A stretch of DNA of 64,000 bases. It comes from Lacibacter cauensis (GTDB taxonomy: Bacteria; Bacteroidota; Bacteroidia; Chitinophagales; Chitinophagaceae). The notes beneath the pieces were generated by a model. That model did not search any database. It had not been told where the DNA came from and saw only the letters and a list, made by a program, of their open reading frames with translations. Location: the NCBI RefSeq assembly GCF_007830055.1, contig NZ_VLLE01000004.1, positions 463,248 to 527,247 on the forward strand, written 5' to 3'. A program made the position numbers and the translations under genes. Shown piece by piece: positions 16,134-26,307 of the stretch; the stretch's first letter is position 1, and every line of letters begins with the position of its first letter.

Positions 16134-17075
16134 TTGCCGGTAAAAAACTATTTACACAAAATTGATCTTACGCAGCCAAAGCAATTACAAACGCTGGTGG
16201 AAAATCGCCGTGTATTTAACCTGCAGAACTGCGAACTGAATGTGTTTGAAAGTTACCAGGAAGCCTATCGTGTTCCGTTAACCTTCCACGATTTTGTTAT
16301 TACCAGTATGGTGCGTGGTAAAAAAGTAATGCACCTGTTTGATAAGCCCAGCTTTGATTATTTACCCGGCGAAACAGTGATTGTGCCGGCCGATGAAACA
16401 ATGGTGATCGACTTTCCGGAAGCGCAGGCCGATAAACCAACGCAATGTATTGCATTGGCTGTTGATGCACGTTATGTGAACAATACCATTCAGTATTTAG
16501 ATAATTATTACAACAGCGATCCTGATACAGCGCATAACTGGAAACTGCAGTTCAACCAATATCATTTTGCCAATGAGAATGAAGTAACTGACCTTATCAA
16601 TAAACTGATTCGTGTGTGCAGCAGTCCTGATAAAGCAAAAAATATTTATGCTGATCTGAACCTGAAGGAATTGTTGATTCGTTTAATGCAGAGCCAGCAC
16701 CTTTTGCAGGTACGTGCAGAAAGCGGTGAACAGAACAACCATAGCAGGCTGCATCACATTCTGCATTACATCAACGATCATCTTACCGATAAGATTGCTG
16801 TTGATACCCTCAGCCGTAAAGCGTACATGAGCCGTAACGATTTTTTTCGCTGGTTTAAAGAACAATTTGGAATTACACCGTTGGAATACATCAACCGTGA
16901 ACGCATTAAACTCGCCAAACAATTACTCATCGATCCGAAGAACACGGTTACCGCTGTTGCCATGCAATGCGGTTTTGCTGATGTAAACTATTTTGTTCGC
17001 TTGTTTCGCAAAGCGGAAGGTATTACACCCGGCGCTTACCAAAGCTGTTCGTTACAACAAGGTTATTCTGCTTAA
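16134..17075 (+). CDS. AraC family transcriptional regulator
   Basis: A 313-residue regulator with an N-terminal sensor domain (about 1-200) and a C-terminal AraC double HTH (about 215-305: LSRKAYMSRNDFFRWFKEQF, then VAMQCGFADVNYFVRLFRKA). A TAA lies eight codons upstream in frame and no ATG occurs before residue 59, so a TTG start at 16134 is the best choice. It is divergent from the aldehyde dehydrogenase gene, which fits an aldehyde-responsive activator; the inducer is unknown. Its stop overlaps the convergent glycosidase stop by 4 bp. Confidence 0.9.
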   Translation: MPVKNYLHKIDLTQPKQLQTLVENRRVFNLQNCELNVFESYQEAYRVPLTFHDFVITSMVRGKKVMHLFDKPSFDYLPGETVIVPADETMVIDFPEAQADKPTQCIALAVDARYVNNTIQYLDNYYNSDPDTAHNWKLQFNQYHFANENEVTDLINKLIRVCSSPDKAKNIYADLNLKELLIRLMQSQHLLQVRAESGEQNNHSRLHHILHYINDHLTDKIAVDTLSRKAYMSRNDFFRWFKEQFGITPLEYINRERIKLAKQLLIDPKNTVTAVAMQCGFADVNYFVRLFRKAEGITPGAYQSCSLQQGYSA

Positions 17076-19687
17076 CTAAACTCATACAACAGTTCAGCAA
17101 TCAAAGCTGTCCAGCCGGTTTGATGACTGGCGCCTAATCCCTTACCACTATCGCCATGGAAATATTCGTAGAAGAGAATGAGCTCTTCGTTACCCGGTTG
17201 TTTGTAAAACCAGTTGTAGGTTTCATGACTGCGACGTTCACCACTTGCATCAAGCCCCAATAAATTAATGTTGCGGTATGCTAATTCTTTTGCCACATCA
17301 CGCAGGTTGAGATAAGTACCCGAACCTGTTGGATATTCCACTTTCACCGAATCGCCGTAGAAATCGCCAAACTCTTTAATGGCTTGTATGGTTAAGAAGT
17401 TGAGCGGAATCCACACCGGACCACGCCAGTTACTGTTGCCGCCAAACATATCACTGGTACTGTCGCCGGGATCGTATTGAATGGAATAGGTATGTCCATC
17501 AATCACTACTGAATAAGGATTCTTTTCATGATCTTTTGATAATGCACGGATACCACCCACTGATAAAAATTCTGCTTCATCTAACAAGCGTGCAAGTATC
17601 GCCAGCAAACGTTCACGTGGTACCAGCGAAATCAATATTTCTTCACTGTCACTCTTCTCTTCGTTGGGCCAGAAACGGTTTTTCGATTTACGATAGTTTT
17701 CGAACCAGGTGATACGCTTTTTAAAATCAGTTAACCGGGCAAGACTGCTTTTATGAATCGTTGATACCGCAAACAAACTGGTTAAACCAACAGCTGATTT
17801 AATACGCAAAGGCTGATGACTTCCATCGTGCATCACCAACACATCGTAATAGAATTTATCTTCTTCGTTCCATGTGTGTTGCTCGTTCAAGGCTTCAGCA
17901 ATCAATACAAAATGTTCGAAGAAGCGTGTAGCTGTATCTTCAAATGCATCATCGTGCATGGCAATCTCCAATGCAATGTCCATCATGTTCAACGCATACA
18001 TCCCCATCCATGCCGTACCATCGGCTTGTTCTAACTGATGATTGCCGGGAATATGATGAGAGCGATTGAACACACCAATATTATCCAAACCAAGGAACCC
18101 TCCCTGGAATAAGTTGTTGCCGTTTTCATCTTTACGGTTGATCCACCAGGTAAAGTTGATGAGTAGTTTTTGAAAGATGCGTTTCAGGAATTGTACATCG
18201 CCTTTGCCTGTGCGTTTCTTTTCAATATTGTACACATACCAGGCGGCAGTGGCGTGCACCGGCGGGTTTACATCGCCAAAATTCCATTCGTAAGCCGGCA
18301 ATTGTCCATCGGGTTTCATATACCACTCACGCATAATGAGCAGCAGCTGATGTTTGGCAAACACCGGATCAATTGCTGCCATGGCAATACACTGAAAAGC
18401 CAGATCCCAAGCAGCATACCAGGGGTACTCCCATTTATCCGGCATGGAAATTACATCGGCATTTTTCAAATGCACCCAGTCGTGGTTGCGGCCAAATTTT
18501 TTGCCGTTATTCACCGGAGTAATACCATCTGTTCCATTGATCCATTGCTCTACATCAAATGCATAAAACTGTTTGCTCCACAACAAGCCTGCATACGCCT
18601 GTCGTGAAATACGTTTCTGATCTTCTGTAAGCGAAGAAGGAATGATGGCATTGTAATATTCATCTGCTTCCCGCTTGCGCTGATCAAACAGGTTTGTAAA
18701 GCCATCAAAAAAAGCATTGTCTACATAACCATCCACCAAACGGCAATAAATGGTTTTCGTTTCTTGTGCTTTCAAGTGCAAGTCATACACTGCTGCGCAT
18801 TTGGTTCCGTTCTTTTTTTCACGCAGTTTTTTCTTATGCTTATTATTAACTACCGCTTCATGAAAAGCATCTTTCACAAAAATGCTTTCGTTGGCTGAAC
18901 CATTAAGCTTCTCTTTGTTGGTTTCGTTTTCGGTAAACCACAAATCATCGGCTTGTGTAAAATAGAAATAGTAATCGCCCAAACGATTGTACCATGCATG
19001 TACACAGTTATTGTTTACATACTCCAGTACAGGCTTTATCTGCTTTTCATCGGTACTCCACTTATTTGAAAACCACAACGTGGGTAATACCGTAATATCG
19101 GCTGCACGATGGTAACGATTGGTGATATCAATTTTAATGAACACATCGTTACTATGCTGCTTGGCATACGTAACTTTTACATCGAAATAGTGATTGTTTT
19201 TAAATGCTGCGGTATCGAGTATTTCGTATTCCGGTTCGAGACGGTTTCGCTTTTTATTTTCTTCATACAGTTTTTTGTACGGAAATAAACCCTGTGGATA
19301 CTTGTACAAATACTCCATGTAATAATGCGAGGGAAGATTGTCGAGGTAGTAATACAACTCTTTCACATCTTCGCCATGATTACCGCTATAGTTACCTAAA
19401 CCAAATAAGCGTTCTTTTAAGATGGGATCTTTCCCGTTCCATAACGCCACGCAAAAACAAAGATTCTGGAAGTAATCGGAAATACCGGCTAATCCATCTT
19501 CACCCCACAAATACGAACGAAAATGCGAATGCTCAAAAGGAAAATAGCCCCAGGCATCGCCATACTCACCATAATCTTCACGCACTGTTCCCCACTGGCG
19601 TTCGCTGAGGTAAGGACCCCAACGTTCGAGCGGAACAGTTTTATTGGCATTATCTAAAAGTCGTTGTTGTTCTGCTGTCATACTCAT
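17072..19687 (-). CDS. MGH1-like/GH63-type glycoside hydrolase
   Basis: An 871-residue cytoplasmic (no signal peptide) (alpha/alpha)6-barrel glycosidase. Conserved parts are RWGPYLSERQWGTVREDYG at the N-terminus, EYPWYAAWDLAFQCIAMA near 440, and SNWRGPVWIPLNFLTIQAI near 755. Members act on alpha-glucosides such as mannosylglycerate, glucosylglycerate or oligosaccharide ends; the exact substrate is not readable. It stands alone, upstream genes being on both strands, and overlaps the araC-type gene stop. Confidence 0.85.
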   Translation of the reverse strand: MSMTAEQQRLLDNANKTVPLERWGPYLSERQWGTVREDYGEYGDAWGYFPFEHSHFRSYLWGEDGLAGISDYFQNLCFCVALWNGKDPILKERLFGLGNYSGNHGEDVKELYYYLDNLPSHYYMEYLYKYPQGLFPYKKLYEENKKRNRLEPEYEILDTAAFKNNHYFDVKVTYAKQHSNDVFIKIDITNRYHRAADITVLPTLWFSNKWSTDEKQIKPVLEYVNNNCVHAWYNRLGDYYFYFTQADDLWFTENETNKEKLNGSANESIFVKDAFHEAVVNNKHKKKLREKKNGTKCAAVYDLHLKAQETKTIYCRLVDGYVDNAFFDGFTNLFDQRKREADEYYNAIIPSSLTEDQKRISRQAYAGLLWSKQFYAFDVEQWINGTDGITPVNNGKKFGRNHDWVHLKNADVISMPDKWEYPWYAAWDLAFQCIAMAAIDPVFAKHQLLLIMREWYMKPDGQLPAYEWNFGDVNPPVHATAAWYVYNIEKKRTGKGDVQFLKRIFQKLLINFTWWINRKDENGNNLFQGGFLGLDNIGVFNRSHHIPGNHQLEQADGTAWMGMYALNMMDIALEIAMHDDAFEDTATRFFEHFVLIAEALNEQHTWNEEDKFYYDVLVMHDGSHQPLRIKSAVGLTSLFAVSTIHKSSLARLTDFKKRITWFENYRKSKNRFWPNEEKSDSEEILISLVPRERLLAILARLLDEAEFLSVGGIRALSKDHEKNPYSVVIDGHTYSIQYDPGDSTSDMFGGNSNWRGPVWIPLNFLTIQAIKEFGDFYGDSVKVEYPTGSGTYLNLRDVAKELAYRNINLLGLDASGERRSHETYNWFYKQPGNEELILFYEYFHGDSGKGLGASHQTGWTALIAELLYEFS

Positions 19688-19857
19688 TTATTTAACCAAT
19701 GCTTTCTACAGGTACAGGAAAACTAAAGCGGCAATATATTTTATTCTGCAGTGTAATACGTATAAAACTGCTTTGCAAACGTTTCCTGTTGCAATCTTTT
19801 TTAAGATGGAAGCAATTCGAAAGATTATTCCAAACGAATAACCGGAGAAAATTAAAG

Positions 19858-20664
19858 TTACAGGTATTTTTTGTGGAGTTGATACAGCACTTTCGTCGCC
19901 TCAGGCGTCATACCACGGGTGGTATCCATTAAAAAATGACGTTTAAAGCCAACAATGGCAGCTGAAGAATCTTTGATATCGTATCCTACAATACGTATCG
20001 CCGTGAGGTAATCGAAGTTTTGCGGCACCTGCACGTTGGCCGTATCGTTCCACCACAAACCAAAACCTTTTTCGCTGAGTGTTTTCCAGGGAAAGCGCCA
20101 GTTAGGATCGTTTTTACGTGTGGGTGCAATATCACCATGACCAATAAAATTTGCAGCGGGAATATTGAATGATTTTTTCAAACGCTCCAACAACAAATTC
20201 AAACTATTGATTTGTCTTTCATCAAAATACTCAAAACCATTATTATCTAATTCAATACCAATACTGCTGGAATTAATATCGCTTGCATTACCCCATTTGC
20301 TTACACCTGCATGGTGTGCCCGTAGATAATCGTTGAGCATGTGAAACACGGTACCATCTCTGCAGATTACATAATGTGCACTCACTTGTGTACGTGGCAG
20401 CGTAAACGTTTTCAACGTTTGCTCGCAACTGTTTTGTGCTGTGTGATGAATTACAACATAATTCGGTCTTCGCATGGAGAGGTTGGTCGTACCCACAAAA
20501 TAAGGCGCATTGTTTACCGAATCCTGCAGCGGATACTGCCGCAACAATTTCGCAAACGCCTTGCTTTGCTTTTTGTACGATTTATTCGTGGCTTTGTATG
20601 GATTGTTCGAACAGCTTCCGGCCAGCAACAGCAGCACCGGCAGCAGCACATACAGTTTTCTCAT
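19858..20664 (-). CDS. N-acetylmuramoyl-L-alanine amidase lipoprotein (Amidase_2)
   Basis: A 268-residue lipoprotein (LLLLAGSC lipobox at residue 18) with an AmpD-type amidase_2 domain. Zinc-binding residues fit YVVIHHTAQ (about 71), the His pair in LRAHHAG, and FIGHGDIAPTRKNDPNW near the end of the domain. It cleaves the bond between muramic acid and the peptide in peptidoglycan, here probably in the periplasm at the outer membrane, for cell-wall recycling or remodelling. The C-terminal 60 residues resemble a peptidoglycan-binding helical tail. Confidence 0.92.
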   Translation of the reverse strand: MRKLYVLLPVLLLLAGSCSNNPYKATNKSYKKQSKAFAKLLRQYPLQDSVNNAPYFVGTTNLSMRRPNYVVIHHTAQNSCEQTLKTFTLPRTQVSAHYVICRDGTVFHMLNDYLRAHHAGVSKWGNASDINSSSIGIELDNNGFEYFDERQINSLNLLLERLKKSFNIPAANFIGHGDIAPTRKNDPNWRFPWKTLSEKGFGLWWNDTANVQVPQNFDYLTAIRIVGYDIKDSSAAIVGFKRHFLMDTTRGMTPEATKVLYQLHKKYL

Positions 20665-20803
20665 AGTGGCAATTTAGCCCATTTCGTCCAAACGCTGTTT
20701 TTCTGCCCATTGTCATTCGCTCTTCTGCCTGTTATCATAGATTTTCACTGTAACTGTATCTACCTTGTTTAAACGATTTACTCACTATCTAAATACATGA
20801 ACA

Positions 20804-21391
20804 ATGAAAAAGTATTTTATCTTATTCATGCTGTTCATTGCAATTGACACAACTGCACAGAGCTGGGCAAAAGATTACGATTATGTAGATGAATTTGCAT
20901 TTGGACTGGCAAAAGTTACCAAAGGAAGTAAGTATGGTTATGTAAACAAACAAGGTGTGCTGGTTGTACCACTCATTTATGATGAAGCAATGACCTTACG
21001 TGAAGGCAAAGCCACCGTTAAAAAGGATGGCAAATGGGGTTACATTGATTCTACCGGAAAAGCTGTAGAAGAATTTAAATATGAAGATGCAGGCTGTTTC
21101 CGTGAAGGATTGGCAGTAGTACGCTTGAACGGCAAGTATGGTTTTGTAGACCACAATTTCGCTCTTGTTATTCCTTATCAGTTTGAAAACGCCAGAGGTT
21201 TTGCAGAAGGACTTGCTCCTGTTTCAAACAGCAAAGGCTTGTGGGGCTATATTAACAAAAGCGGAAAACTGGTATTCGAATACCAATACAATTTCGCCGA
21301 CTTTTTTGTAGAAGGTCAGGCACGTGTTATGAAAAACGGCAACCTGATCATGATTGACAAAAAAGGAAAAGAAGTAAAAGAAAATGAATAG
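20804..21391 (+). CDS. exported WG-repeat protein
   Basis: A 195-residue protein with a signal peptide (MKKYFILFMLFIAIDTTAQ) and about five WG repeats, each with the pattern GL-x-V-(7-8)-KYGYVN or KWGYID, x-G, V-x-P-x-Y. WG repeats form beta-propeller-like or solenoid surfaces; no enzyme activity is expected. A good terminator follows. Confidence 0.88.
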   Translation: MKKYFILFMLFIAIDTTAQSWAKDYDYVDEFAFGLAKVTKGSKYGYVNKQGVLVVPLIYDEAMTLREGKATVKKDGKWGYIDSTGKAVEEFKYEDAGCFREGLAVVRLNGKYGFVDHNFALVIPYQFENARGFAEGLAPVSNSKGLWGYINKSGKLVFEYQYNFADFFVEGQARVMKNGNLIMIDKKGKEVKENE

Positions 21392-21404
21392 CAAAGTTGC
21401 TTTG

Positions 21405-21437
21405 TAAAAAAATGCCGCTCTGTTGAGCGGCATTTTT
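21405..21437. terminator. bidirectional intrinsic terminator
   Basis: AAAAAATGCCGCTC, a 4-nt loop and GAGCGGCATTTTTT serve the WG-repeat gene on the plus strand and icmF on the minus strand. Confidence 0.85.
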
Positions 21438-21440
21438 TAT

Positions 21441-24400
21441 TTACATATTTCTGCGGTACTGACCGCCAACTTCGTACAAAGCATGTGTTATTTGCCCGAG
21501 TGAACAATATTTTACTGTTTCCATCAGCTGCGCAAAAATGTTACCGTTGCTTACAGCTACTTCTTTCAACTTTTTCAATTGAGCAGCGCTCTGTTGCTCA
21601 TTGCGTTTCCAGAATGCCTGCAGGTTGCTTATCTGTTGTTCTTTTTCTTCAGTAGTACTACGTATTACTTCGCCCGGAATAGTTGTCGGGCTGCCATTTT
21701 TGTTAAGGAATGTATTTACACCTACAATCGGTAATTCACCGGTATGTTTCTGATGTTCGTAATACAAACTTTCTTCCTGTATCTTGTTACGCTGGTACAT
21801 GCGTTCCATTGAACCCAACACACCACCACGTTCGGTAATGCGGTTGAATTCATTCATCACCGCTTCTTCAACCAAATCGGTTAACTCTTCAATTAAAAAT
21901 GAACCCTGATTTGGATTTTCATTCTTCGCCGTACCAAGTTCACGGTTAATGATCAATTGAATGGCCATTGCCCTGCGCACACTTTCTTCTGTTGGTGTGG
22001 TAATGGCTTCGTCGTATGCATTTGTATGGAGTGAATTACAGTTGTCGTAAATCGCATACAACGCCTGCAATGTGGTGCGTATATCGTTGAAGTCGATTTC
22101 CTGTGCATGCAAACTTCTGCCACTTGTTTGAATATGATACTTCAACATCTGGCTGCGTTTGTTGGCTTTGTATTTATACTTCATGGTCTTTGCCCAGATC
22201 TTTCTTGCAACACGGCCAATTACACTGTACTCCGAATCCATCCCGTTGCTGAAGAAGAACGAAAGATTCGGAGCAAAATCATCAATGTTCATTCCACGGC
22301 TCAAATAGTATTCAACATACGTAAATCCATTGGCCAGTGTAAATGCTAGTTGTGTGATGGGATTGGCACCTGCTTCTGCAATATGATATCCACTGATGCT
22401 GACGCTGTAAAAATTGCGGACGTTTTGTTCAATAAAATATTCCTGCACATCACCCATCAACTTCAAGGCAAATTCTGTTGAGAAGATACAGGTGTTTTGC
22501 GCCTGGTCTTCTTTTAATATATCGGCCTGCACTGTTCCTCTTACTTGCTGCAATGCAGTTTGACGGCATTGTTCATATACATCGGCAGGCAACACCTCAT
22601 CACCACTTAAACCGAGTAAACGTAACCCAAGTCCGTTGTTGCCTGCAGGTAACTCACCGGGGAAGGATGTGTTGTTATAAGATGGCTTTGCACCCTTGCC
22701 AAATTTCTTTTCAAATGCTGCATCAACTAAATGCTGTTGTCCATTCGCTTCAATCCATTTCTCACATTGCTGATCAATTGCTGTATTCATAAAGAACGCC
22801 AGCAACATCGGAGCCGGACCGTTGATGGTCATACTCACCGACGTTTTCGGGTCGCAGAGATCAAAACCACTGTAGAGTTTTTTTGCATCATCCACCGTTG
22901 CAATGCTTACACCGCTGTTACCAACCTTGCCATAAATATCCGGACGATGAGCAGGATCTTCGCCATACAGTGTTACGCTATCAAATGCAGTTGATAAACG
23001 CTTGGCCGGTTGATCGAGTGACACATAGTGAAAACGCTTGTTGGTACGTTCCGGGCCACCTTCACCAGCAAACATTCTTGTCGGATCTTCACCTTCACGC
23101 TTCAATGGAAATACACCTGCAGTAAACGGAAAACTGCCGGGCACATTTTCCTGCGCCTGCCATTTGAGCAGATCGCCCCAGTCTTTGTACTTCGGTAACA
23201 CCACTTTCGGAATACGTGAACCACTTAAGCTCGTGCTGAACAAAGGTTGCTTGATAATTTTATCACGTACTTTGTATTCATAAAAATCCTGCTGATAAGC
23301 TTTTACTTTTTCGGGCCAATGTGCAATGAGTTTTTTTGCAACGGGAGTTTGTTGATCTGTATAAAGTTGAATTTGTTGTTGGATGGTTTCCAACAAAGCA
23401 GCATCTGCTTTGTCTTTAATAATCTCTAACGTTCCCTGCAACTGATAAATTTTTGATGCAATGGCTGCCTGCTCTTCTACCAGTTGATTATAATCTTTAA
23501 CTGTATCTGCAATTTCGCTGAGGTAACGCACACGTGCCGGTGGAATGATCAATGATTTACTTACCGTATCTCTGTGTGCAATATGATCAACGCTGCCAAA
23601 TTTTACCTGTGTTTTTGTTTCAACAGCAAGCATAATTTTTTCAAACAATTCATTTACACCTGCGTCATTGAACTGCGAAGCAATGGTGCCAACAATCGGC
23701 AATTCATCATCTTTCGCCATAAACAGTTGATGATTGCGTTTGTATTGTTTGCGCACATCGGCTAATGCATCTAATGCACCAGCTTTATCAAATTTGTTGA
23801 TGGCAATTACATCGGCATAATCAAGCATGTTGATCTTCTCGAGTTGCGATGCTGCACCATATTCCGGTGTCATCACATATAAACTCACATTGCAATAATC
23901 AAGTATTGACGCATCGCTTTGTCCAACACCTGCACTTTCCAAAATAATAAAATCAAAGCCTGCTTCTTTACAAATGTCGATGGCTTCCTGCACATGAGCG
24001 CTTAATGCTTTATCACTTTCTCTTGTTGCAAGGCTGCGCATGTAAGCACGTGGACTGGAAATGGAGTTCATACGAATACGATCGCCCAACAAGGCTCCAC
24101 CTGTTTTTTTCTTCGATGGATCAACTGAAATAACAGCAATCGTCTTATCAGCAAATGCATTCAGGTATCGACGAACAATTTCATCTGTTACGGATGATTT
24201 ACCTGCACCGCCTGTTCCGGTAATGCCCAGTACAGGTATATTGGCACTTGGAGTTTGGATCCGATAGCTATCAGATTTGGAATTTTGGTTTCCATTTTCC
24301 GCATTGGTAATTTTCCGTGCAACCGTTCTTACATCTTTCAGCTCACCTAAGGTCATTGGTGTTTGATAATTACCACTGCCGTTCAGTGAAATATCACATT

Positions 24401-24812
24401 GCTTGATTACATCTTCAATCATTCCTTCCAGCCCCATCTGTCGGCCATCATCCGGCGAATAAATGCGGGTGATGCCGTATTGATGGAGCTCGGCAATTTC
24501 ATCGGGCAGAATAGTACCGCCGCCTCCGCCAAATATTTTGATGTGGCCGCAACCATTCTCCTCCAGTAAGTCTTTCATGTATTTGAAAAACTCCACGTGC
24601 CCGCCCTGATAGCTGGTAATGGCAATACCCTGTGCATCTTCTTCAATGGCTGCTTCTACAATTTCGTGTACACTTCGGTTGTGACCCAGATGAATAATTT
24701 CGGCGCCTTTGCTTTGCATAATGCGGCGCATGATATTGATAGCCGCATCATGACCATCGAACAAACTGGCGGCAGTAACAATACGCACTTTATTGGAGGG
24801 TGTGTAACTCAT
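21441..24812 (-). CDS. icmF: isobutyryl-CoA mutase fused to its G-protein chaperone
   Basis: A 1123-residue fusion: N-terminal B12-binding domain ([11 protein letters not shown] gives the cobalt-ligating His; GGGGTILP), then a MeaB/ArgK-type GTPase with P-loop GTGGAGKSS near residue 205 and VGQSDASI, then the TIM-barrel mutase. It interconverts isobutyryl-CoA and n-butyryl-CoA with adenosylcobalamin while the G domain guards cofactor loading. Substrate residues have the IcmF form: Phe in RMFAGEGG, where methylmalonyl-CoA mutase has Tyr, and Gln in [11 protein letters not shown], where it has Arg. The ATG at 24812 is chosen over a TTG four codons earlier. Confidence 0.93.
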   Translation of the reverse strand: MSYTPSNKVRIVTAASLFDGHDAAINIMRRIMQSKGAEIIHLGHNRSVHEIVEAAIEEDAQGIAITSYQGGHVEFFKYMKDLLEENGCGHIKIFGGGGGTILPDEIAELHQYGITRIYSPDDGRQMGLEGMIEDVIKQCDISLNGSGNYQTPMTLGELKDVRTVARKITNAENGNQNSKSDSYRIQTPSANIPVLGITGTGGAGKSSVTDEIVRRYLNAFADKTIAVISVDPSKKKTGGALLGDRIRMNSISSPRAYMRSLATRESDKALSAHVQEAIDICKEAGFDFIILESAGVGQSDASILDYCNVSLYVMTPEYGAASQLEKINMLDYADVIAINKFDKAGALDALADVRKQYKRNHQLFMAKDDELPIVGTIASQFNDAGVNELFEKIMLAVETKTQVKFGSVDHIAHRDTVSKSLIIPPARVRYLSEIADTVKDYNQLVEEQAAIASKIYQLQGTLEIIKDKADAALLETIQQQIQLYTDQQTPVAKKLIAHWPEKVKAYQQDFYEYKVRDKIIKQPLFSTSLSGSRIPKVVLPKYKDWGDLLKWQAQENVPGSFPFTAGVFPLKREGEDPTRMFAGEGGPERTNKRFHYVSLDQPAKRLSTAFDSVTLYGEDPAHRPDIYGKVGNSGVSIATVDDAKKLYSGFDLCDPKTSVSMTINGPAPMLLAFFMNTAIDQQCEKWIEANGQQHLVDAAFEKKFGKGAKPSYNNTSFPGELPAGNNGLGLRLLGLSGDEVLPADVYEQCRQTALQQVRGTVQADILKEDQAQNTCIFSTEFALKLMGDVQEYFIEQNVRNFYSVSISGYHIAEAGANPITQLAFTLANGFTYVEYYLSRGMNIDDFAPNLSFFFSNGMDSEYSVIGRVARKIWAKTMKYKYKANKRSQMLKYHIQTSGRSLHAQEIDFNDIRTTLQALYAIYDNCNSLHTNAYDEAITTPTEESVRRAMAIQLIINRELGTAKNENPNQGSFLIEELTDLVEEAVMNEFNRITERGGVLGSMERMYQRNKIQEESLYYEHQKHTGELPIVGVNTFLNKNGSPTTIPGEVIRSTTEEKEQQISNLQAFWKRNEQQSAAQLKKLKEVAVSNGNIFAQLMETVKYCSLGQITHALYEVGGQYRRNM

Positions 24813-24882
24813 AATTTTTATCAATGCTACTTAGCTAACAAATGTTTGCAAAAATAGTTAATTCTGTTGCAAGGTAAAGGGT

Positions 24883-24916
24883 AAAAAAAATGCTCCCGTT
24901 TGCGGGAGCATTTTTT
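24883..24916. terminator. intrinsic terminator after the SusCD operon
   Basis: AAAAAAAATGCTCCCG, loop TTTG, CGGGAGCATTTTTT. It is 19 bp beyond the susD stop, read on the minus strand. Confidence 0.85.
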
Positions 24917-24935
24917 ATTTAAAAGCTTCATCAGC

Positions 24936-26288
24936 TTAGTTCGTATAACCGGGGTTTTGTACCAGGTTAGGATTTGTATTCATTTCACGGAAAGGAATAG
25001 GGAACACTGCACGGTTATCGAAAGCCGGACGACCATTAACTGTTTCGCCCAAACGCTTTGCATCGTGAATGCGGAAACCTTCGTGGGCAAGTTCTAATCT
25101 TCTTTCCAATAAAATATCTGCAAGCGTAACTGTTACAAATGTTGGAGCACCTGCACGTGTACGTAAGCGGTTAATATCGTTTAAAGGAGTATCGCCAACA
25201 GTTGTAGATAAACGCTGGTTACATTCTGCACGAATAAGATACAGCTCGGCTAAACGAATAACTTTTACATTTTTAAATACATCTCTCCATTTGCCACTGC
25301 GCCAATCGCCTGCAAAATCATAAAACAACGCTTTACGTTGGTCAACTGCCGGATAAAGATTCAGGTGGGCCTGTAATATCACGATATCACCATCACGACC
25401 ACCAAAAGGAGGTACAGAGTAAAATGTGTGGCAGTTATTTGTACCGTCCTGATCATTTACTACAATTGAGAAAACATCTTCGCTTGTGTAAGCAGATGTG
25501 TTAAAAGCAGCCGCATAAGTACCTACAGTACTGAAGTTACCTGCTGCCGCAGTTAACCCTGTATTAGCTGCATCACGTGCTGCAGCATAGTTACCCATTT
25601 GAAGATGTACACGTGCCAGTATTGTAGCTGCAGCAACTTTATTTGCATACACGCCATTTTTATTTGGCAGCAGGCTTACAGCTTCATTTAAGTCTGCTAA
25701 AATCTGGGTATAACATTCAGCAACTGTATTTCGAGCAGGAAAATCAACATCGCTGAAACCGGTTGTAGGAGTTGTTCTCACAATTACACCAGGATTTGTT
25801 GCAGGGTTGCCATCATTGTATGCTTTTGCAAAAAAGCGTGTTAATTCAAACAACACCGCTCCACGAATAAAAAGGGCTTCACCTTTTACCTTGTTACGGT
25901 CTGCAGCATTAACCTTATTAACATTTGCAATAACATTATTTGCAATGTTGATTGTGCTATAACCACTTGCCCACATATTAAGTATAATCGGATTAGTGGT
26001 TAAAATGGAGTTACCGTATACTTCTCTGTAAGTATTAAAAGTTCCTGTCCAGTTTAATTCTCCGGAAGCTGCCATCAGGTCGCCAAAAATCTGGATATTT
26101 CCACCATACAAATTACCAGAACTTAAGGCATCATAAGCCCCAACCAACACCTGCTTCACATTTGCATCAGTTGCAAACGCCAGGTCGTTACCAATTGCCT
26201 GTGGATTTTTTAGATCTAATTGCTTGTTGCATGCAGTAAACATTGATCCTGCTGCAATAAGTATCATTGAATATTTTAAAATTTTCAT
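24936..26288 (-). CDS. SusD/RagB family nutrient-binding lipoprotein
   Basis: A 450-residue SusD-like surface lipoprotein: signal with lipobox MFTACNKQLDL, tetratricopeptide-rich N-terminal half (IIANVNKVNAADRNKVKGEA, FIRGAVLFELTRFF) and the C-terminal signature ILLERRLELAHEGFRIHDAKR. It forms the lid of the SusC transporter at 26308 and captures glycans or peptides. The ATG at 26288 starts the signal peptide; an earlier frame start would overlap susC. No glycosidase, sigma or sensor gene is adjacent, so the substrate is unknown. Confidence 0.95.
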   Translation of the reverse strand: MKILKYSMILIAAGSMFTACNKQLDLKNPQAIGNDLAFATDANVKQVLVGAYDALSSGNLYGGNIQIFGDLMAASGELNWTGTFNTYREVYGNSILTTNPIILNMWASGYSTINIANNVIANVNKVNAADRNKVKGEALFIRGAVLFELTRFFAKAYNDGNPATNPGVIVRTTPTTGFSDVDFPARNTVAECYTQILADLNEAVSLLPNKNGVYANKVAAATILARVHLQMGNYAAARDAANTGLTAAAGNFSTVGTYAAAFNTSAYTSEDVFSIVVNDQDGTNNCHTFYSVPPFGGRDGDIVILQAHLNLYPAVDQRKALFYDFAGDWRSGKWRDVFKNVKVIRLAELYLIRAECNQRLSTTVGDTPLNDINRLRTRAGAPTFVTVTLADILLERRLELAHEGFRIHDAKRLGETVNGRPAFDNRAVFPIPFREMNTNPNLVQNPGYTN

Positions 26289-26307
26289 TTTGATCAGTTT
26301 TTTTAAA

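Noticed and set aside
21441-24812. Methylmalonyl-CoA mutase
   Set aside because: The fused G domain and the Phe/Gln substrate residues fit isobutyryl-CoA mutase IcmF.
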